DNA of 64,000 bases from Novosphingobium sp. HII-3 (GTDB lineage Bacteria > Pseudomonadota > Alphaproteobacteria > Sphingomonadales > Sphingomonadaceae), in the NCBI RefSeq assembly GCF_002916655.1, contig NZ_PPSM01000066.1, positions 62,001-126,000 of the forward strand, given 5' to 3'. The translations under genes and the position numbers were made by a program. The stretch's first letter is position 1, and the number at the start of each line of letters is the position of its first letter. The notes beneath the pieces are model-generated. The model saw only the letters and a program-made list of their open reading frames with translations, did not search any database and was not told the DNA's origin. Shown here in pieces: positions 1-11,295 of the stretch.

Positions 1-876
1 TTAGAGCGCTTCCGCGCCCGCGATGATTTCGACGAGTTCGGTGGTAATCGCGGCCTGGCGGCTGCGGTTGTACTGGATGGTCAGCTTCTGGATGAGTTCA
101 CCGGCGTTGCGGGTGGCGTTGTCCATCGCGGTCATCGAGGCGCCCTGTTCAGACGCGGCGTTCTCCAGCAGCGCGCCGAAGAGCTGTGTCTTCAGGTAGC
201 GCGGCAGCAGCGCGGCGAGGATTTCCTCCTCGTCGGGTTCGTATTCAGTGACGGCATCCGCGGTGATGGCGGCTGCCTTGGGAGCGGGAACCGGGATGAT
301 CTGCTGATCGGTCGGTTCCTGCAGCAGGGCAGAGCGGAATTTCGAATAGAACAGGTGCGCGACGTCGAACTTGCCCGCCTCGTACATGGCGACGAGTTCG
401 TCTGCGATCCGCTCCGCTTCGTTGAAGCCGGGATCCCGCACGTCCGTGGTGTCGAACATGTGCGCGATCTGGTTGGGGTATTCGCGGCGAATGACCGCGC
501 GACCCTTGCGGCCGATCAGGTAGAACAGGACAGTCTTGCCCTGTGCTTCCAGTTCCTGCGCCTTGACGCGGGCGGCCTTGACGATGTTCGAGTTGAAGGC
601 GCCCGCCAGACCCTTGTCCGAGTTTGCGACGACCAGGAGGTGAATCTTGTCGCTGCCGGTGCCGGCGAGGAGCTTGGGGCTGTTCTCGGAGACCGTGATC
701 TTCGAGGCCAGCGAGCCCATCACTTCGGCGAGGCGTGCGGCATAGGGGCGTGCAGCCTCGGCGGCAGCCTGCGCCTTGCGCAGCTTGGCCGCAGCGACCA
801 TCTGCTTGGCCTTGGTGATCTTCTGGGTCGACTTGACCGAGTTGATGCGGCCCTTGAGTTCTTTAAGGCTGGCCAT
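1..876 (-). CDS. atpG: ATP synthase F1 subunit gamma
   Basis: The product is the 291-residue gamma subunit, the rotating central stalk of F1 that couples proton flow to catalysis in the alpha/beta ring at the inner membrane face. The N-terminal helix (starting [20 protein letters not shown]) and the C-terminal helix ([14 protein letters not shown], then [10 protein letters not shown]) are the two conserved coiled-coil arms of the family, and the length is usual. The gene is complete: its TAA stop is at the extreme left edge. It starts one base after the stop of the upstream small gene, so translation is probably coupled. atpD and atpC would be expected just outside the window. Confidence 0.98.
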   Translation of the reverse strand: MASLKELKGRINSVKSTQKITKAKQMVAAAKLRKAQAAAEAARPYAARLAEVMGSLASKITVSENSPKLLAGTGSDKIHLLVVANSDKGLAGAFNSNIVKAARVKAQELEAQGKTVLFYLIGRKGRAVIRREYPNQIAHMFDTTDVRDPGFNEAERIADELVAMYEAGKFDVAHLFYSKFRSALLQEPTDQQIIPVPAPKAAAITADAVTEYEPDEEEILAALLPRYLKTQLFGALLENAASEQGASMTAMDNATRNAGELIQKLTIQYNRSRQAAITTELVEIIAGAEAL

Positions 877-877
877 G

Positions 878-1170
878 TCAGTCCTTCAGTTCCGTCACTT
901 CCACCAGCGTCGGAGCGCCCCGCAGCCAGCCTTCGTACTTGGCGAAGACGTCCTTGGTGTATTCCTGCGCATGGTGGAAATCGAACGCTGCGCGGTCGGC
1001 CCAGCGCTCGAAGATATAGAGGTTCGACGATCCATCAGCCGCCCGATAGGGCTCAAAGTGTTCGCAGCCATCCTCGGCGCGGGTCCGGGGCACGATGCCC
1101 GCCACCGCTTCCCGAGCATCTTCAAGATGCTCGGGCTTCACCGGGATGGTCGCGAAGACCGTATAGCTCA

Positions 1171-1171
<1 letters not shown>
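878..1171 (-). CDS. Small antibiotic biosynthesis monooxygenase (ABM)-fold protein in the atp operon
   Basis: The 97-residue protein reads as a single ABM/dimeric alpha-beta barrel domain. It has an N-terminal strand ([20 protein letters not shown]), a central segment ending in [17 protein letters not shown] and a C-terminal helix ([14 protein letters not shown]). Such domains bind small organic ligands or act as cofactor-free monooxygenases; the substrate here is unknown. The ATG overlaps the atpA stop by one base (TGATG), and its stop is one base before the atpG start, so it is embedded in the ATP synthase operon and probably coupled to both neighbours. Nothing in the sequence links it to ATP synthase assembly; that would be inference from position alone. 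Confidence 0.85.
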
Positions 1172-3268
<2,097 letters not shown>

Positions 3269-3351
3269 GCCTGTCCTATCCTTACATCGGGTGGGCTGGG
3301 GCACTGGGGGCATAACGCGGCAGCGTGCTCCCCCGGCCCGCAGACGGGGCG

Positions 3352-3380
3352 CGCATAGCGATGATAGGGATGCAGTGCAA
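3352..3380 (-). promoter_or_regulatory. Candidate promoter of the atp operon
   Basis: On the minus strand TTGCAC (3380-3375) and TATGCG (3357-3352) are separated by 17 bases, about 80 bases upstream of the atpH GTG. The -10 is followed by a GC-rich discriminator (CGCC). Prediction is by eye only. Confidence 0.4.
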
Positions 3381-3815
3381 GGTGCGCCTTGGGGTCTGTG
3401 GCCAATGGGTGGCTAAGCCATTTGAAAGCAAGGAACGGGATGCGCAAAGTACAGCGCCGCTTCAAGGTCGGTCCAACGGCATCCAGGCCGGCGGCGAATC
3501 GCTTCGCGGGCAGGGAGCGTGAGGATGGCGGCGGAGGTTTCCGTGCCCCGGCAACGGCGGAAAACCTTGCATCGGCCCTGTCGCGGGCAAGGGTTTGTGC
3601 CTGGGGTGAACACACCTCACGGCGTTGCGCTGGAAGGCGGCCGGGCTGAGGCACCGCGCGCCAACGCGAGTGGAGAACTGGAGCGAACCGCTGATGCGAT
3701 ATGTGACGCAATTCGAGGTCTTGAGCCGCCGCAGGAAAAAGGCCGTGCCTTTCAAATGGGGAATGGCGAATGGCGGAAGCTCGGCGCGGTGCTCACCTTC
3801 CATGAGGGCAAGGTC
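3381..3815. other. Intergenic region atpH/ada without a recognisable gene
   Basis: About 430 bases lie between the candidate atp promoter and the ada start. Reading frames exist on both strands, but none gives a conserved-looking protein; the frame that joins ada upstream (from 3519) is basic and low-complexity. I checked for the cores of SRP RNA, 6S RNA, and TPP and cobalamin riboswitches and saw none. It presumably holds the ada promoter. Confidence 0.5.
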
Positions 3816-4868
3816 ATGAATTCGGAAGCCATAGATGATGAGCGCGCATGGCGGGCGGTGCGGGAGCGTGACGGCGCCTATGACGGACGGTTCGTCACCG
3901 GGGTCCTGTCCACGGGCATATACTGCCGTCCCTCGTGCTCCGCGCGGCATCCACGACGAGAGAACGTGCGGTTCTTCACTGCCATCGAGGACGCGGAAGC
4001 GGCGGGCTTGCGCGCCTGCCTTCGCTGCCGCCCGAATGACGTCAGCCGGGAAGAGGTGGCGGTGCGCCAGGCTCTGGAATGTCTGGGCGAGATTGAGCGC
4101 AGCCCCTCATTGGCAGAGCTGGCGGCCAGAGTGGAGTACAGTCCGACTCACTTCCAGAAGGTGTTCAAGCGCGCAGTGGGGCTTTCACCCGCCGCTTACG
4201 TGCGCGCACGCCGGATAGAGCGCGCCGGCTCGCTGTTGAGCGAAGGCGAAAGGGTCACCGACGCGATTTTTGAGGCTGGTTTCGGCGCGGCATCCCGTTT
4301 CTATGAAGCGAGCAACGGTCGCCTGGGAATGACACCGTCCGCGTGGCGAAACGGGGGCCTCGGAGTCATCGTCCACTGGGCGGTCGTCTCGACGTCCTTG
4401 GGCGATATGCTGGTGGCGGCAACCGAAAAGGGTGTTTGTCGCGTGTCCTTCGGCGAAGGCCGGGATGATCTGGCCTCGCGCTTTCCGCGCGCCACGCTCG
4501 TCGAGGGAGGCGAGGCGCTTGCCGCGCTGCTTGCAGACGTCGTGGGTGCGGTCGAACAGCCCGGACGGTCCAGGACGATCCCGCTGGACGTCCGCGGTAC
4601 CGCTTTCCAGGAGGCGGTCTGGCGTGAATTGCAGCGAATCCCGCCCGGAGAGACCCGGACGTACGCGCAGATTGCAGCAGCCGTCGGCAGTCCGGGCGCG
4701 GTCCGTGCTGCGGGCTCGGCGAACGGGGCGAACACCGTCGCCGTGCTCATCCCGTGTCACCGGGTGATCCGGTCGGACGGCTCGCTGGGAGGCTATGCCT
4801 ATGGCGACCGGATCAAGCGTGAACTGCTTGAACGCGAGCGGGCAGACTGCGAGAGAAAGGCGGATTAG
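3816..4868 (+). CDS. ada: Ada: bifunctional transcriptional activator / O6-methylguanine-DNA methyltransferase
   Basis: Ada repairs methylated DNA and, once methylated, activates the adaptive response. From the ATG at 3816 (preceded by GAGGGCAAGG) the protein has 350 residues, close to the E. coli length. The N-terminal zinc site has Cys37, Cys41, Cys68 and Cys71 (YCRPSC and CLRC); Cys37 matches the phosphotriester methyl acceptor. An AraC-type helix-turn-helix domain follows (about residues 80-180), then the methyltransferase domain with the active-site PCHRVI and the GGYAYG end. The frame is open further upstream to 3519, but that extension does not resemble Ada. The stop codon is one base before the convergent priA end. 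Confidence 0.95.
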   Translation: MNSEAIDDERAWRAVRERDGAYDGRFVTGVLSTGIYCRPSCSARHPRRENVRFFTAIEDAEAAGLRACLRCRPNDVSREEVAVRQALECLGEIERSPSLAELAARVEYSPTHFQKVFKRAVGLSPAAYVRARRIERAGSLLSEGERVTDAIFEAGFGAASRFYEASNGRLGMTPSAWRNGGLGVIVHWAVVSTSLGDMLVAATEKGVCRVSFGEGRDDLASRFPRATLVEGGEALAALLADVVGAVEQPGRSRTIPLDVRGTAFQEAVWRELQRIPPGETRTYAQIAAAVGSPGAVRAAGSANGANTVAVLIPCHRVIRSDGSLGGYAYGDRIKRELLERERADCERKAD

Positions 4869-4869
4869 C

Positions 4870-7035
4870 CTACACGAAGGAGTACGGGTCGATGTCAATG
4901 TTGACGCGTACGCCTTTGGGGAAGTCGAGCGGGTCCAGCCAGGAGCGCAGCGTCTTCTGCAGTTCGGCCGAACGCCGCGCGTTGATGAGAAGGCGGAAGC
5001 GATGGCGGCCCCTCAGCAGGGCGAGTGGAGCAGGGGCCGGGCCAAGTACCAGCATGTCCGGCAGGTCTGGCGCCGTGCCGCCGATCGCGCGGGCGGCGGA
5101 CAGGGCTTCGGCCTGATCCTCGGAGCTGACAATGATCGCCGCCCAGCGTCCGAACGGGGGCGCTCCGGCATCCCGGCGTGCTTCTGTTTCCGCAGCATAG
5201 AAGGCGTCGCGGTCGCCGTTGGCGAGGGCCGCGATGACGGAAGCTTCGGGATGGCGCGTCTGGATGAGCACCTCGCCCGGCTTTTCACCGCGCCCCGCGC
5301 GCCCGGCGACCTGGGCGATCTGCTGGTACGTGCGCTCGCCTGCCCGAAGGTCGCCGCCTTCAAGACCGAGGTCGGCATCCACGACCCCTACCAGCGTGAG
5401 GTCGGGAAAGTGGTAGCCCTTTGTGACGAGCTGCGTGCCGATGATGACGTCGATGGCTTTGCTTTCGGCCATCGCCACGAATTCGCCGATGGCTTGCGGG
5501 TTGTTCATCGTGTCCGATGTGACCAGCGCGGTGCGGGCCTCCGGCAGGATCTCCGCCACCTCGTCGGCAATTCGCTCGACTCCCGGGCCGCACGCGACGA
5601 GGCAGTCGCCGGTGCCGCACTCGGGGCAGGCATCGGGAACAGGCGCCTCGTGCCCGCAGTGGTGGCAAGCCAGCCGGCGGCTGAAGCGATGCTCGACCAG
5701 CCACGCGGTGCAGTTCGGGCACTGAAAGCGATAGCCGCAGTTTCGGCAGAGCGTCAGCGGAGCATAGCCCCGGCGGTTGAGGAACAGCAGCGACTGTTCG
5801 CCCTTGGCCAGTCGATCCCGCAAGGCCTCCACGAGGGGCGGAGCGAGCCATCGCCCCCGTTCGGGCGCCTGCTCGCGCAGGTCGAGTACCTGGATATCCG
5901 GCAACTGCGCGCCGCCGAAGCGAGAAGGAAGGTCGATCTTGCGATAGACGCCCGCTTCGGCCAGTTGCATCGTTTCCAGCGCGGGGGTGGCGCTGGCCAG
6001 GATGATCGGCAGGCCCTCGAACTTCGCGCGCATGACCGCAACGTCGCGTGCGTTGTAGCGCACGCCGTCATCCTGCTTGAAGGAAATCTCGTGCGCTTCG
6101 TCGACCACGATGAGGCCGAGGTTCGCGTAAGGCAGGAAAAGGGCGCTTCTGGCGCCGACGATCACCTGCGCATTGCCCTGCACGATCGCGCGCCAGGCGC
6201 GCCTTCGCTCGCTTGACTTCAGGGAGGAATGCCAGAGGATCGGTGTAACGCCGAAACGGTGCTCGAAGCGCCGCAGGAAGTTCTCCGTCAGCGCGATTTC
6301 CGGCAGCAGGACCAGAACCTGCCGGTCCAGCCGCAGGGCCTCGGCCACGGCTTCGAAGTAGCACTCTGTCTTGCCAGATCCGGTCACTCCGTCCAACAGG
6401 AAGGGAGCGAACCTGGCGTCTTGCACGGCGTGGACGAAGACGTCCGCGGCGCTGCGCTGCAAGTCGCTGAGCACCGGCTGGGCGAAGCCGGGCGCCGCCC
6501 GGGGATAGGGCCGGTCCAGATCGACCGTGACCGCCTCCAGCAGGCCTGCGCCAACCATCCCGCGCAGCACGCCCTCGGACACTCCGGCAAGCTCCGCAAG
6601 TTCGCGGATCGAGGCCTGCTCGCCCTGAAGTGCGTCCAGAGCTGCGGAGCGCTGCGGTGTGAGGCGGGCCGGCTCGGCCCCCGTGAGGCGGTACTCGGTG
6701 CTCGTCCCGCCGCCCCGCAGCGCCGCCGTGCTGCCGAGCGCCATCCGAGCCACAGCGGACAAGGGCGCGCAATAATAATCCGCAGTCCATTCGATAAGCC
6801 GTCGCAACCGCTCCGACATGGGAGGCACGGGCATCACCTCAAGCAGCGGGCGCAATTTGGCGTCCGGCACTTCCTGCGCGCTCAGGCGTTCCGCCTCCCA
6901 TACGATGCCCAGTATCTGACGGGGACCAAGAGGGGCCACGACGATTGATCCGAATGGGATCGTCACTCCTTGCGGCACGCGATAGTCAAGGACGCCCAGT
7001 GCGGCGTTGAAGACGAGGAGTCGGACACGTTGCAT
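4870..7035 (-). CDS. priA: Primosomal protein N' (replication restart helicase PriA)
   Basis: PriA recognises stalled or collapsed forks and reloads the replicative helicase. The 721-residue protein has an N-terminal DNA-binding domain (RVRLLVFNAALGVLDYRVP), a Walker A TGSGKT near residue 216, and DEAH in VVDEAHEISFKQDD. A cysteine-rich zinc insertion runs CRNCGYRFQCPNC, then CHHCG, then CPECGTGDC. Helicase motifs V and VI follow (GTQLVTKGYHFPDL, QVAGRAGRG). I place the start at the ATG at 7035 (MQRVRLLVF); an upstream in-frame ATG at 7119 would add 28 proline-rich residues and overlap the divergent gene. Confidence 0.97.
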   Translation of the reverse strand: MQRVRLLVFNAALGVLDYRVPQGVTIPFGSIVVAPLGPRQILGIVWEAERLSAQEVPDAKLRPLLEVMPVPPMSERLRRLIEWTADYYCAPLSAVARMALGSTAALRGGGTSTEYRLTGAEPARLTPQRSAALDALQGEQASIRELAELAGVSEGVLRGMVGAGLLEAVTVDLDRPYPRAAPGFAQPVLSDLQRSAADVFVHAVQDARFAPFLLDGVTGSGKTECYFEAVAEALRLDRQVLVLLPEIALTENFLRRFEHRFGVTPILWHSSLKSSERRRAWRAIVQGNAQVIVGARSALFLPYANLGLIVVDEAHEISFKQDDGVRYNARDVAVMRAKFEGLPIILASATPALETMQLAEAGVYRKIDLPSRFGGAQLPDIQVLDLREQAPERGRWLAPPLVEALRDRLAKGEQSLLFLNRRGYAPLTLCRNCGYRFQCPNCTAWLVEHRFSRRLACHHCGHEAPVPDACPECGTGDCLVACGPGVERIADEVAEILPEARTALVTSDTMNNPQAIGEFVAMAESKAIDVIIGTQLVTKGYHFPDLTLVGVVDADLGLEGGDLRAGERTYQQIAQVAGRAGRGEKPGEVLIQTRHPEASVIAALANGDRDAFYAAETEARRDAGAPPFGRWAAIIVSSEDQAEALSAARAIGGTAPDLPDMLVLGPAPAPLALLRGRHRFRLLINARRSAELQKTLRSWLDPLDFPKGVRVNIDIDPYSFV

Positions 7036-7082
7036 CTGCGCCCATATAGGCGCGGGTAGTCTGTGTCGTGAAGGAGGTGCGG

Positions 7083-7790
7083 ATGGATTATCAGGGGCAG
7101 GATCAGGTCGCGGCACCATCCGGCTACTCGCGCAGGGTTATTCTTGGGGGACTCCTCGCTGCCGGTTTCGCGGTCTCGGGCTGTGCGACCATGAGGCGGG
7201 CGGAATACACCGATCAGATCGAAGACCTGCTCGTGCTTTCCAGCCGCCGCGCCTTCGCCCGCCTCACGCAGCCCGGAGGCTTTTGGGACAGTTCGGTCGC
7301 GCGGATCAATCTGCCGGTGCTGTTCGGGCGCCCCGGCAGCGTCACTCAGAAGGTGCTCAATTCCCCGTACTTCAAGGACAAGCTGCAGCAAGAGCTGAAC
7401 CGCATCGCCGAGGATGGTGCCCGCGTTGCTGCGCCGGTCGTCTACGACGCCATACGCACTCTTTCCGTACCGGATGCGCTGGCTCTGCTACGCGGCGGCA
7501 GTACGGCCGCTACCACGTTCCTGAGGCAGTCCATGGGGTCCGCACTGGTCAACGTGATGATCCCCGAACTGGAACAGGTCATGCGTGTCGCCGAGGATCC
7601 CATCCTCAACACCGCCGTGAACGCTCTTGCAGGCGTCGATCTTGCCGATGCCGCTCACGCTCTGGCGCTGGAGGCGGACAATGCCATCTGGTATGAAATC
7701 GGCGCTCAGGAAGCCGAGATACGGGATAACCCGGAGGCGACGCATAACCCCGGCTTGATCGCGGCCCTGCGGCGAACGGTCTGGCCCTAG
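7083..7790 (+). CDS. DUF4197 family protein, probable exported lipoprotein
   Basis: The 235-residue protein resembles the DUF4197 family, whose function is unknown. The start at 7083 follows a near-perfect Shine-Dalgarno (AAGGAGG). Its N-terminus reads SRRVILGGLLAAGFAVSGC, a twin-arginine-looking signal ending in a lipobox-like cysteine, so it is probably exported and perhaps lipidated. The mature part is helical, with the family-like stretches VLNSPYFKDKLQQELN and SALVNVMIPELEQVM. It is divergent from priA, with 47 bases between the two starts. Confidence 0.8.
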   Translation: MDYQGQDQVAAPSGYSRRVILGGLLAAGFAVSGCATMRRAEYTDQIEDLLVLSSRRAFARLTQPGGFWDSSVARINLPVLFGRPGSVTQKVLNSPYFKDKLQQELNRIAEDGARVAAPVVYDAIRTLSVPDALALLRGGSTAATTFLRQSMGSALVNVMIPELEQVMRVAEDPILNTAVNALAGVDLADAAHALALEADNAIWYEIGAQEAEIRDNPEATHNPGLIAALRRTVWP

Positions 7791-7876
7791 GCACGTGGTG
7801 GCAACCGGCGCTGGCCCCCCGGTACACCATCCCCTATAGGCGCGGCCAGAATCGCCCGCCCAAGTAGGACATCGCC

Positions 7877-8527
7877 ATGAAATTCTTCGCAGACACCGCA
7901 GAAATCGCCGACATCAAGGAACTGGCCGAGACCGGTCTGCTGGACGGCGTAACGACCAACCCTTCCTTGATCGCCAAGTCCGGCCGCAACTTCATGGAAG
8001 TCACCGCCGAGATATGCAAGCTGACCGACGGCCCCGTAAGCGCCGAGGTCGTCGCGCTCGATCATGCCGGCATGATGCGTGAGGCGGAAATCCTGCGTAA
8101 GATCGCGGACAACGTGTGCATCAAGGTTCCGCTGACCATCGACGGGCTCAAGACCTGCAAGGCCCTCACCGGCGAAGGCACAATGGTCAACGTGACGCTG
8201 TGCTTCTCGGCCAACCAGGCCCTGCTTGCCGCGAAGGCGGGCGCCACGTTTGTATCGCCTTTTGTCGGGCGCCACGACGACAACGGCTTCGACGGCATGG
8301 GCCTCATCAGCGACATCCGCCTGATCTACGACAACTATGCGTTCGAGACGGAAATCCTCGTCGCTTCGGTGCGTCACGGCGTCCACGTCCTTGAAGCGGC
8401 GCGGATCGGCGCGGACGTGATGACCGCGCCTCCCGCAGTGATCAAGGGCCTGTTCAAGCATGTCCTGACCGAAAAGGGCATCGAAGGCTTCCTGGCTGAC
8501 TGGGCCAAGACCGGCCAGTCGATCTAA
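7877..8527 (+). CDS. fsa: Transaldolase-like protein (fructose-6-phosphate aldolase subfamily)
   Basis: The short 216-residue form of transaldolase starts [16 protein letters not shown], typical of the subfamily that includes fructose-6-phosphate aldolase. The Schiff-base lysine lies in [10 protein letters not shown], and the barrel segments [13 protein letters not shown] and [11 protein letters not shown] are conserved. It acts in the cytosol on C3-C7 sugar phosphates. Sequence alone does not separate transaldolase from aldolase activity in this subfamily. A TAGGAC ribosome site precedes the ATG, and a TATAGGCGCG element lies 33 bases upstream. Confidence 0.92.
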   Translation: MKFFADTAEIADIKELAETGLLDGVTTNPSLIAKSGRNFMEVTAEICKLTDGPVSAEVVALDHAGMMREAEILRKIADNVCIKVPLTIDGLKTCKALTGEGTMVNVTLCFSANQALLAAKAGATFVSPFVGRHDDNGFDGMGLISDIRLIYDNYAFETEILVASVRHGVHVLEAARIGADVMTAPPAVIKGLFKHVLTEKGIEGFLADWAKTGQSI

Positions 8528-8675
8528 GGCTCTCTCTTCCACGCCTTGGACAGGTCCGGGGGGCTCGGTGCAGGTTCCGCTTGCTCCGAGCCGCGCTGGG
8601 CCTGTTCCACGTCAGGCGTGCCCGATTGCGCATCCTGTTTGAGCCGGCAGCGGCGATGCGCTACGCGTTCTCACG

Positions 8676-10490
8676 ATGTCCGACGAATCTCCCGCAGACC
8701 GCTTCAAGTCCGTCCTCGCAGGCGCCTCCCGCGCCATCGCCCAGGAGGCGGAAATCGAGGTGAACTGGACCGCCGACGCCCCCAGTTCAACCGGTGGAAC
8801 ATTCCGCGTGCCGATGCCGGGGCGCAGTCTCCCGCGGGCCGCAGCCATGCAGGCGCGGGGCTTCGCCGATAGCTTCGCACTCAAGCTGAGGCACCACGAC
8901 GACAAGCTGCACTTGCGCAACGCGCCGTCAGAGCCAACGGCGCGGGCTGCCTTCGACGCAGTGGAAACCGTTCGTTATGAAGCGCTTGGCGCGAACTCCT
9001 ACGAAGGCATGCGCGATAACCTCGACGCCGCCCTGCTGACCCGCATCGGCTCCGATCCGATCACCCGCGCCGAAACGCCGGATGCCGTGCCGGTGCCGGC
9101 GGCTCTTGCGCTTCTCCTGCGTGAGCGCCTGACGGGACAGGAAATCCCTGAAGCGGCTCGCGCCGGCGTGGAGATGGTGCGTAACTGGATCGAGCATAAG
9201 GCCGGCGCCGATTTCGACGCGCTTGCCGGGTCTCTGGCGGATCAGAAGGCCTTCCAGTCCCTTTCGCTGGACATGCTTCAGCATCTCGAACTGACGCGCG
9301 CCGAAGAAATCCCCCAGGAACCCAACGAAGCCGACGATATGGACGGCGAGGAGGAGACCGAGGAACAGGAAGACGGAGGCGAGCAGGGGCAGGACCAGCA
9401 ACCCGCCGAAATGGCTTCCGAACCGTCGCAGGGCGATGACGAGGGGGAAAGCGAGGCCGAAGGCGATACCTCCGACGACATGGAGGAAGGCGACGAGGGC
9501 CAGGAGGGCGACGAGGGCATGCTTCCCGTCCGCCCGAACCGCCCTTGGACGGACATACCCGAGAGCTTCGACTACAAGGTGTTCACCGAGGCCTTCGACG
9601 AGGTGGTCGGTGCATCCGACTTGTGCGACGAAGAGGAACTGACTCGCCTTCGCGCCTATCTCGACGCGCAGCTCAAGGGATTGCAAGGCGTCGTCACGCG
9701 TCTTGCAAACAGGCTGCAGCGCCGCCTTATGGCGCAGCAGAACCGTTCGTGGGACTTCGATCAGGAGGAGGGTCTGCTGGATGCGGCCCGTCTCGCCCGG
9801 GTGGTCGTCTCGCCGGGACAATCGCTATCCTACAAGATCGAACGCGACGTGGAGTTCAAGGACACCGTCGTCACCCTTCTCCTCGACAATTCCGGCTCGA
9901 TGCGCGGACGCCCGATCTCCATCGCAGCAATCAGCGCCGACGTTCTCGCACGCACTCTGGAGCGGTGCGGCGTAAAGGTGGAGATTCTGGGCTTTACCAC
10001 CCGGGCCTGGAAGGGGGGGCAGAGCCGGGAGGCGTGGCTGGCGAACGGGAAGCCGCAGCACCCGGGACGTTTGAACGATCTGCGGCATATCGTGTACAAG
10101 AAGGCGGACGAACCCTGGCGCCGCGCCAAGAAGAACCTCGGCCTGATGATGCGCGAAGGGCTTCTGAAGGAAAACATCGACGGCGAGGCCCTGCTCTGGG
10201 CGCACAATCGCCTTCTGGCGCGGCAGGAGGATCGCCGTATCCTGATGGTCATTTCCGATGGAGCCCCGGTCGACGATTCCACCCTTTCGGTGAACTCGGC
10301 GGGATACCTCGAAGCGCATCTGCGGCGCGTGATCGAATGGATCGAAGGCAAGAGTCCGGTGCAACTGGTGGCGATCGGTATCGGTCACGACGTGACCCGT
10401 TACTACCGCCGCGCGGTCACAATCATGGACGCGGAGCAGCTTGGCGGCACAATGATCGAGCAACTGGCAGGGCTGTTCGAAGAAGAATGA
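8676..10490 (+). CDS. cobT: Aerobic cobaltochelatase subunit CobT
   Basis: CobT (604 residues) is the von Willebrand A-type subunit of the CobNST complex that inserts cobalt into hydrogenobyrinate diamide in aerobic cobalamin synthesis. Residues about 215-285 are strongly acidic (runs of E, D and Q), as usual for the family. A MIDAS motif DNSGSM lies near residue 405, and the C-terminal part ([26 protein letters not shown]) matches CobT. Its AAA+ partner CobS and the large CobN are not in the window. No clear Shine-Dalgarno precedes the ATG. Confidence 0.95.
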   Translation: MSDESPADRFKSVLAGASRAIAQEAEIEVNWTADAPSSTGGTFRVPMPGRSLPRAAAMQARGFADSFALKLRHHDDKLHLRNAPSEPTARAAFDAVETVRYEALGANSYEGMRDNLDAALLTRIGSDPITRAETPDAVPVPAALALLLRERLTGQEIPEAARAGVEMVRNWIEHKAGADFDALAGSLADQKAFQSLSLDMLQHLELTRAEEIPQEPNEADDMDGEEETEEQEDGGEQGQDQQPAEMASEPSQGDDEGESEAEGDTSDDMEEGDEGQEGDEGMLPVRPNRPWTDIPESFDYKVFTEAFDEVVGASDLCDEEELTRLRAYLDAQLKGLQGVVTRLANRLQRRLMAQQNRSWDFDQEEGLLDAARLARVVVSPGQSLSYKIERDVEFKDTVVTLLLDNSGSMRGRPISIAAISADVLARTLERCGVKVEILGFTTRAWKGGQSREAWLANGKPQHPGRLNDLRHIVYKKADEPWRRAKKNLGLMMREGLLKENIDGEALLWAHNRLLARQEDRRILMVISDGAPVDDSTLSVNSAGYLEAHLRRVIEWIEGKSPVQLVAIGIGHDVTRYYRRAVTIMDAEQLGGTMIEQLAGLFEEE

Positions 10491-10574
10491 TCGGTGTCGT
10501 AACCGGCGGCATTGAATTTCCCGATTGAAGCGACAGCTTAGGCATCACGCCAGGAACGTCTTTCGAGGTAATTC

Positions 10575-11240
10575 ATGAACGTAGCAGAAGCCGTTGCCAC
10601 CCGCCGCTCCATCCGTGCCTTCAAGTCCGATCCGGTTAGTCTGGAAACGCTGCGGCGGGTTCTGGACCGGGCGCGGATGGCGCCTTCGGGATGCAATTTC
10701 CAGCCATGGGAAGCGACGGTCCTGACGGGCGAGCCTCTGGCGGCCTTGCAGGACAAGATGCGCCGGGCGGCGCCGCAGGATCCTCTCGAGTACAGCTTTT
10801 CCGAACCCGAACAATCCCCGCGCCACCTCGCTCGCCTGAAGGACCTGGGCGCGACGATGTACGGGGCGATGGGTATCCGGCGCGATGACGCGGACGCGCG
10901 CAGCGACTTCTCGAACGCTAACATCGTGTCGTTCGGCGCGCCGGCTCTCCTGCTCTGCCATTTCGAGCGTTTCATGGGGCCGCCGCAGTGGTCGGATGTT
11001 GGTATGTGGCTGCAGACGATCATGCTTCTGCTTCGGGAGGAGGGGCTGGATTCCTGCCCACAGGAGTGGATGTCGCTCTACGCCCGGCTGATCAAGGAAC
11101 ACATCGGTGTATCCGACGAAACCCACATTCTCTTCTGTGGTATCGCCATCGGATATCGTGATCCCGACGCGGCGGTGAACACGTTCGAACGGCCGCGCGT
11201 GCCGCTTAACGAGCAGGTCCGGTTCATCGGTTTCGACTGA
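10575..11240 (+). CDS. Nitroreductase family FMN oxidoreductase
   Basis: The 221-residue protein has the nitroreductase start MNVAEAVATRRSIRAF, with the RRSIR phosphate-binding arginines, and the FMN-contact segment APSGCNFQPWE. The end of the fold reads FCGIAIGYRDPDAAVN. These enzymes are dimeric FMN proteins reducing nitro groups, quinones or enones with NAD(P)H. It follows cobT, but it lacks the look of BluB (DMB synthase), so a role in cobalamin synthesis is not supported. The natural substrate is unknown. Confidence 0.88.
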   Translation: MNVAEAVATRRSIRAFKSDPVSLETLRRVLDRARMAPSGCNFQPWEATVLTGEPLAALQDKMRRAAPQDPLEYSFSEPEQSPRHLARLKDLGATMYGAMGIRRDDADARSDFSNANIVSFGAPALLLCHFERFMGPPQWSDVGMWLQTIMLLLREEGLDSCPQEWMSLYARLIKEHIGVSDETHILFCGIAIGYRDPDAAVNTFERPRVPLNEQVRFIGFD

Positions 11241-11260
11241 GCCGCCTTCGCCGGCGTGGC

Positions 11261-11288
11261 TTGACTGCGCCGGCATGCCGCTTATGCC
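11261..11288 (+). promoter_or_regulatory. Candidate promoter of cysS, placing transcription start at the ATG
   Basis: TTGACT (11261-11266), a 16-base spacer and TATGCC (11283-11288) lie directly before the ATG at 11296. The predicted transcription start falls on or next to the initiation codon, which has no Shine-Dalgarno. Prediction by eye. Confidence 0.4.
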
Positions 11289-11295
11289 CCCGCGC

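Noticed and set aside
3519-3815. Extension of Ada upstream of 3816
   Set aside because: Low-complexity, basic and unlike Ada; the zinc domain begins after 3816.
4795-6216. Plus-strand frame opposite priA (473 codons)
   Set aside because: Codon-bias shadow; priA motifs are clear on the other strand.
10575-11240. Nitroreductase as BluB (DMB synthase) because it follows cobT
   Set aside because: Sequence looks like a general nitroreductase and lacks BluB-like features that I can see.
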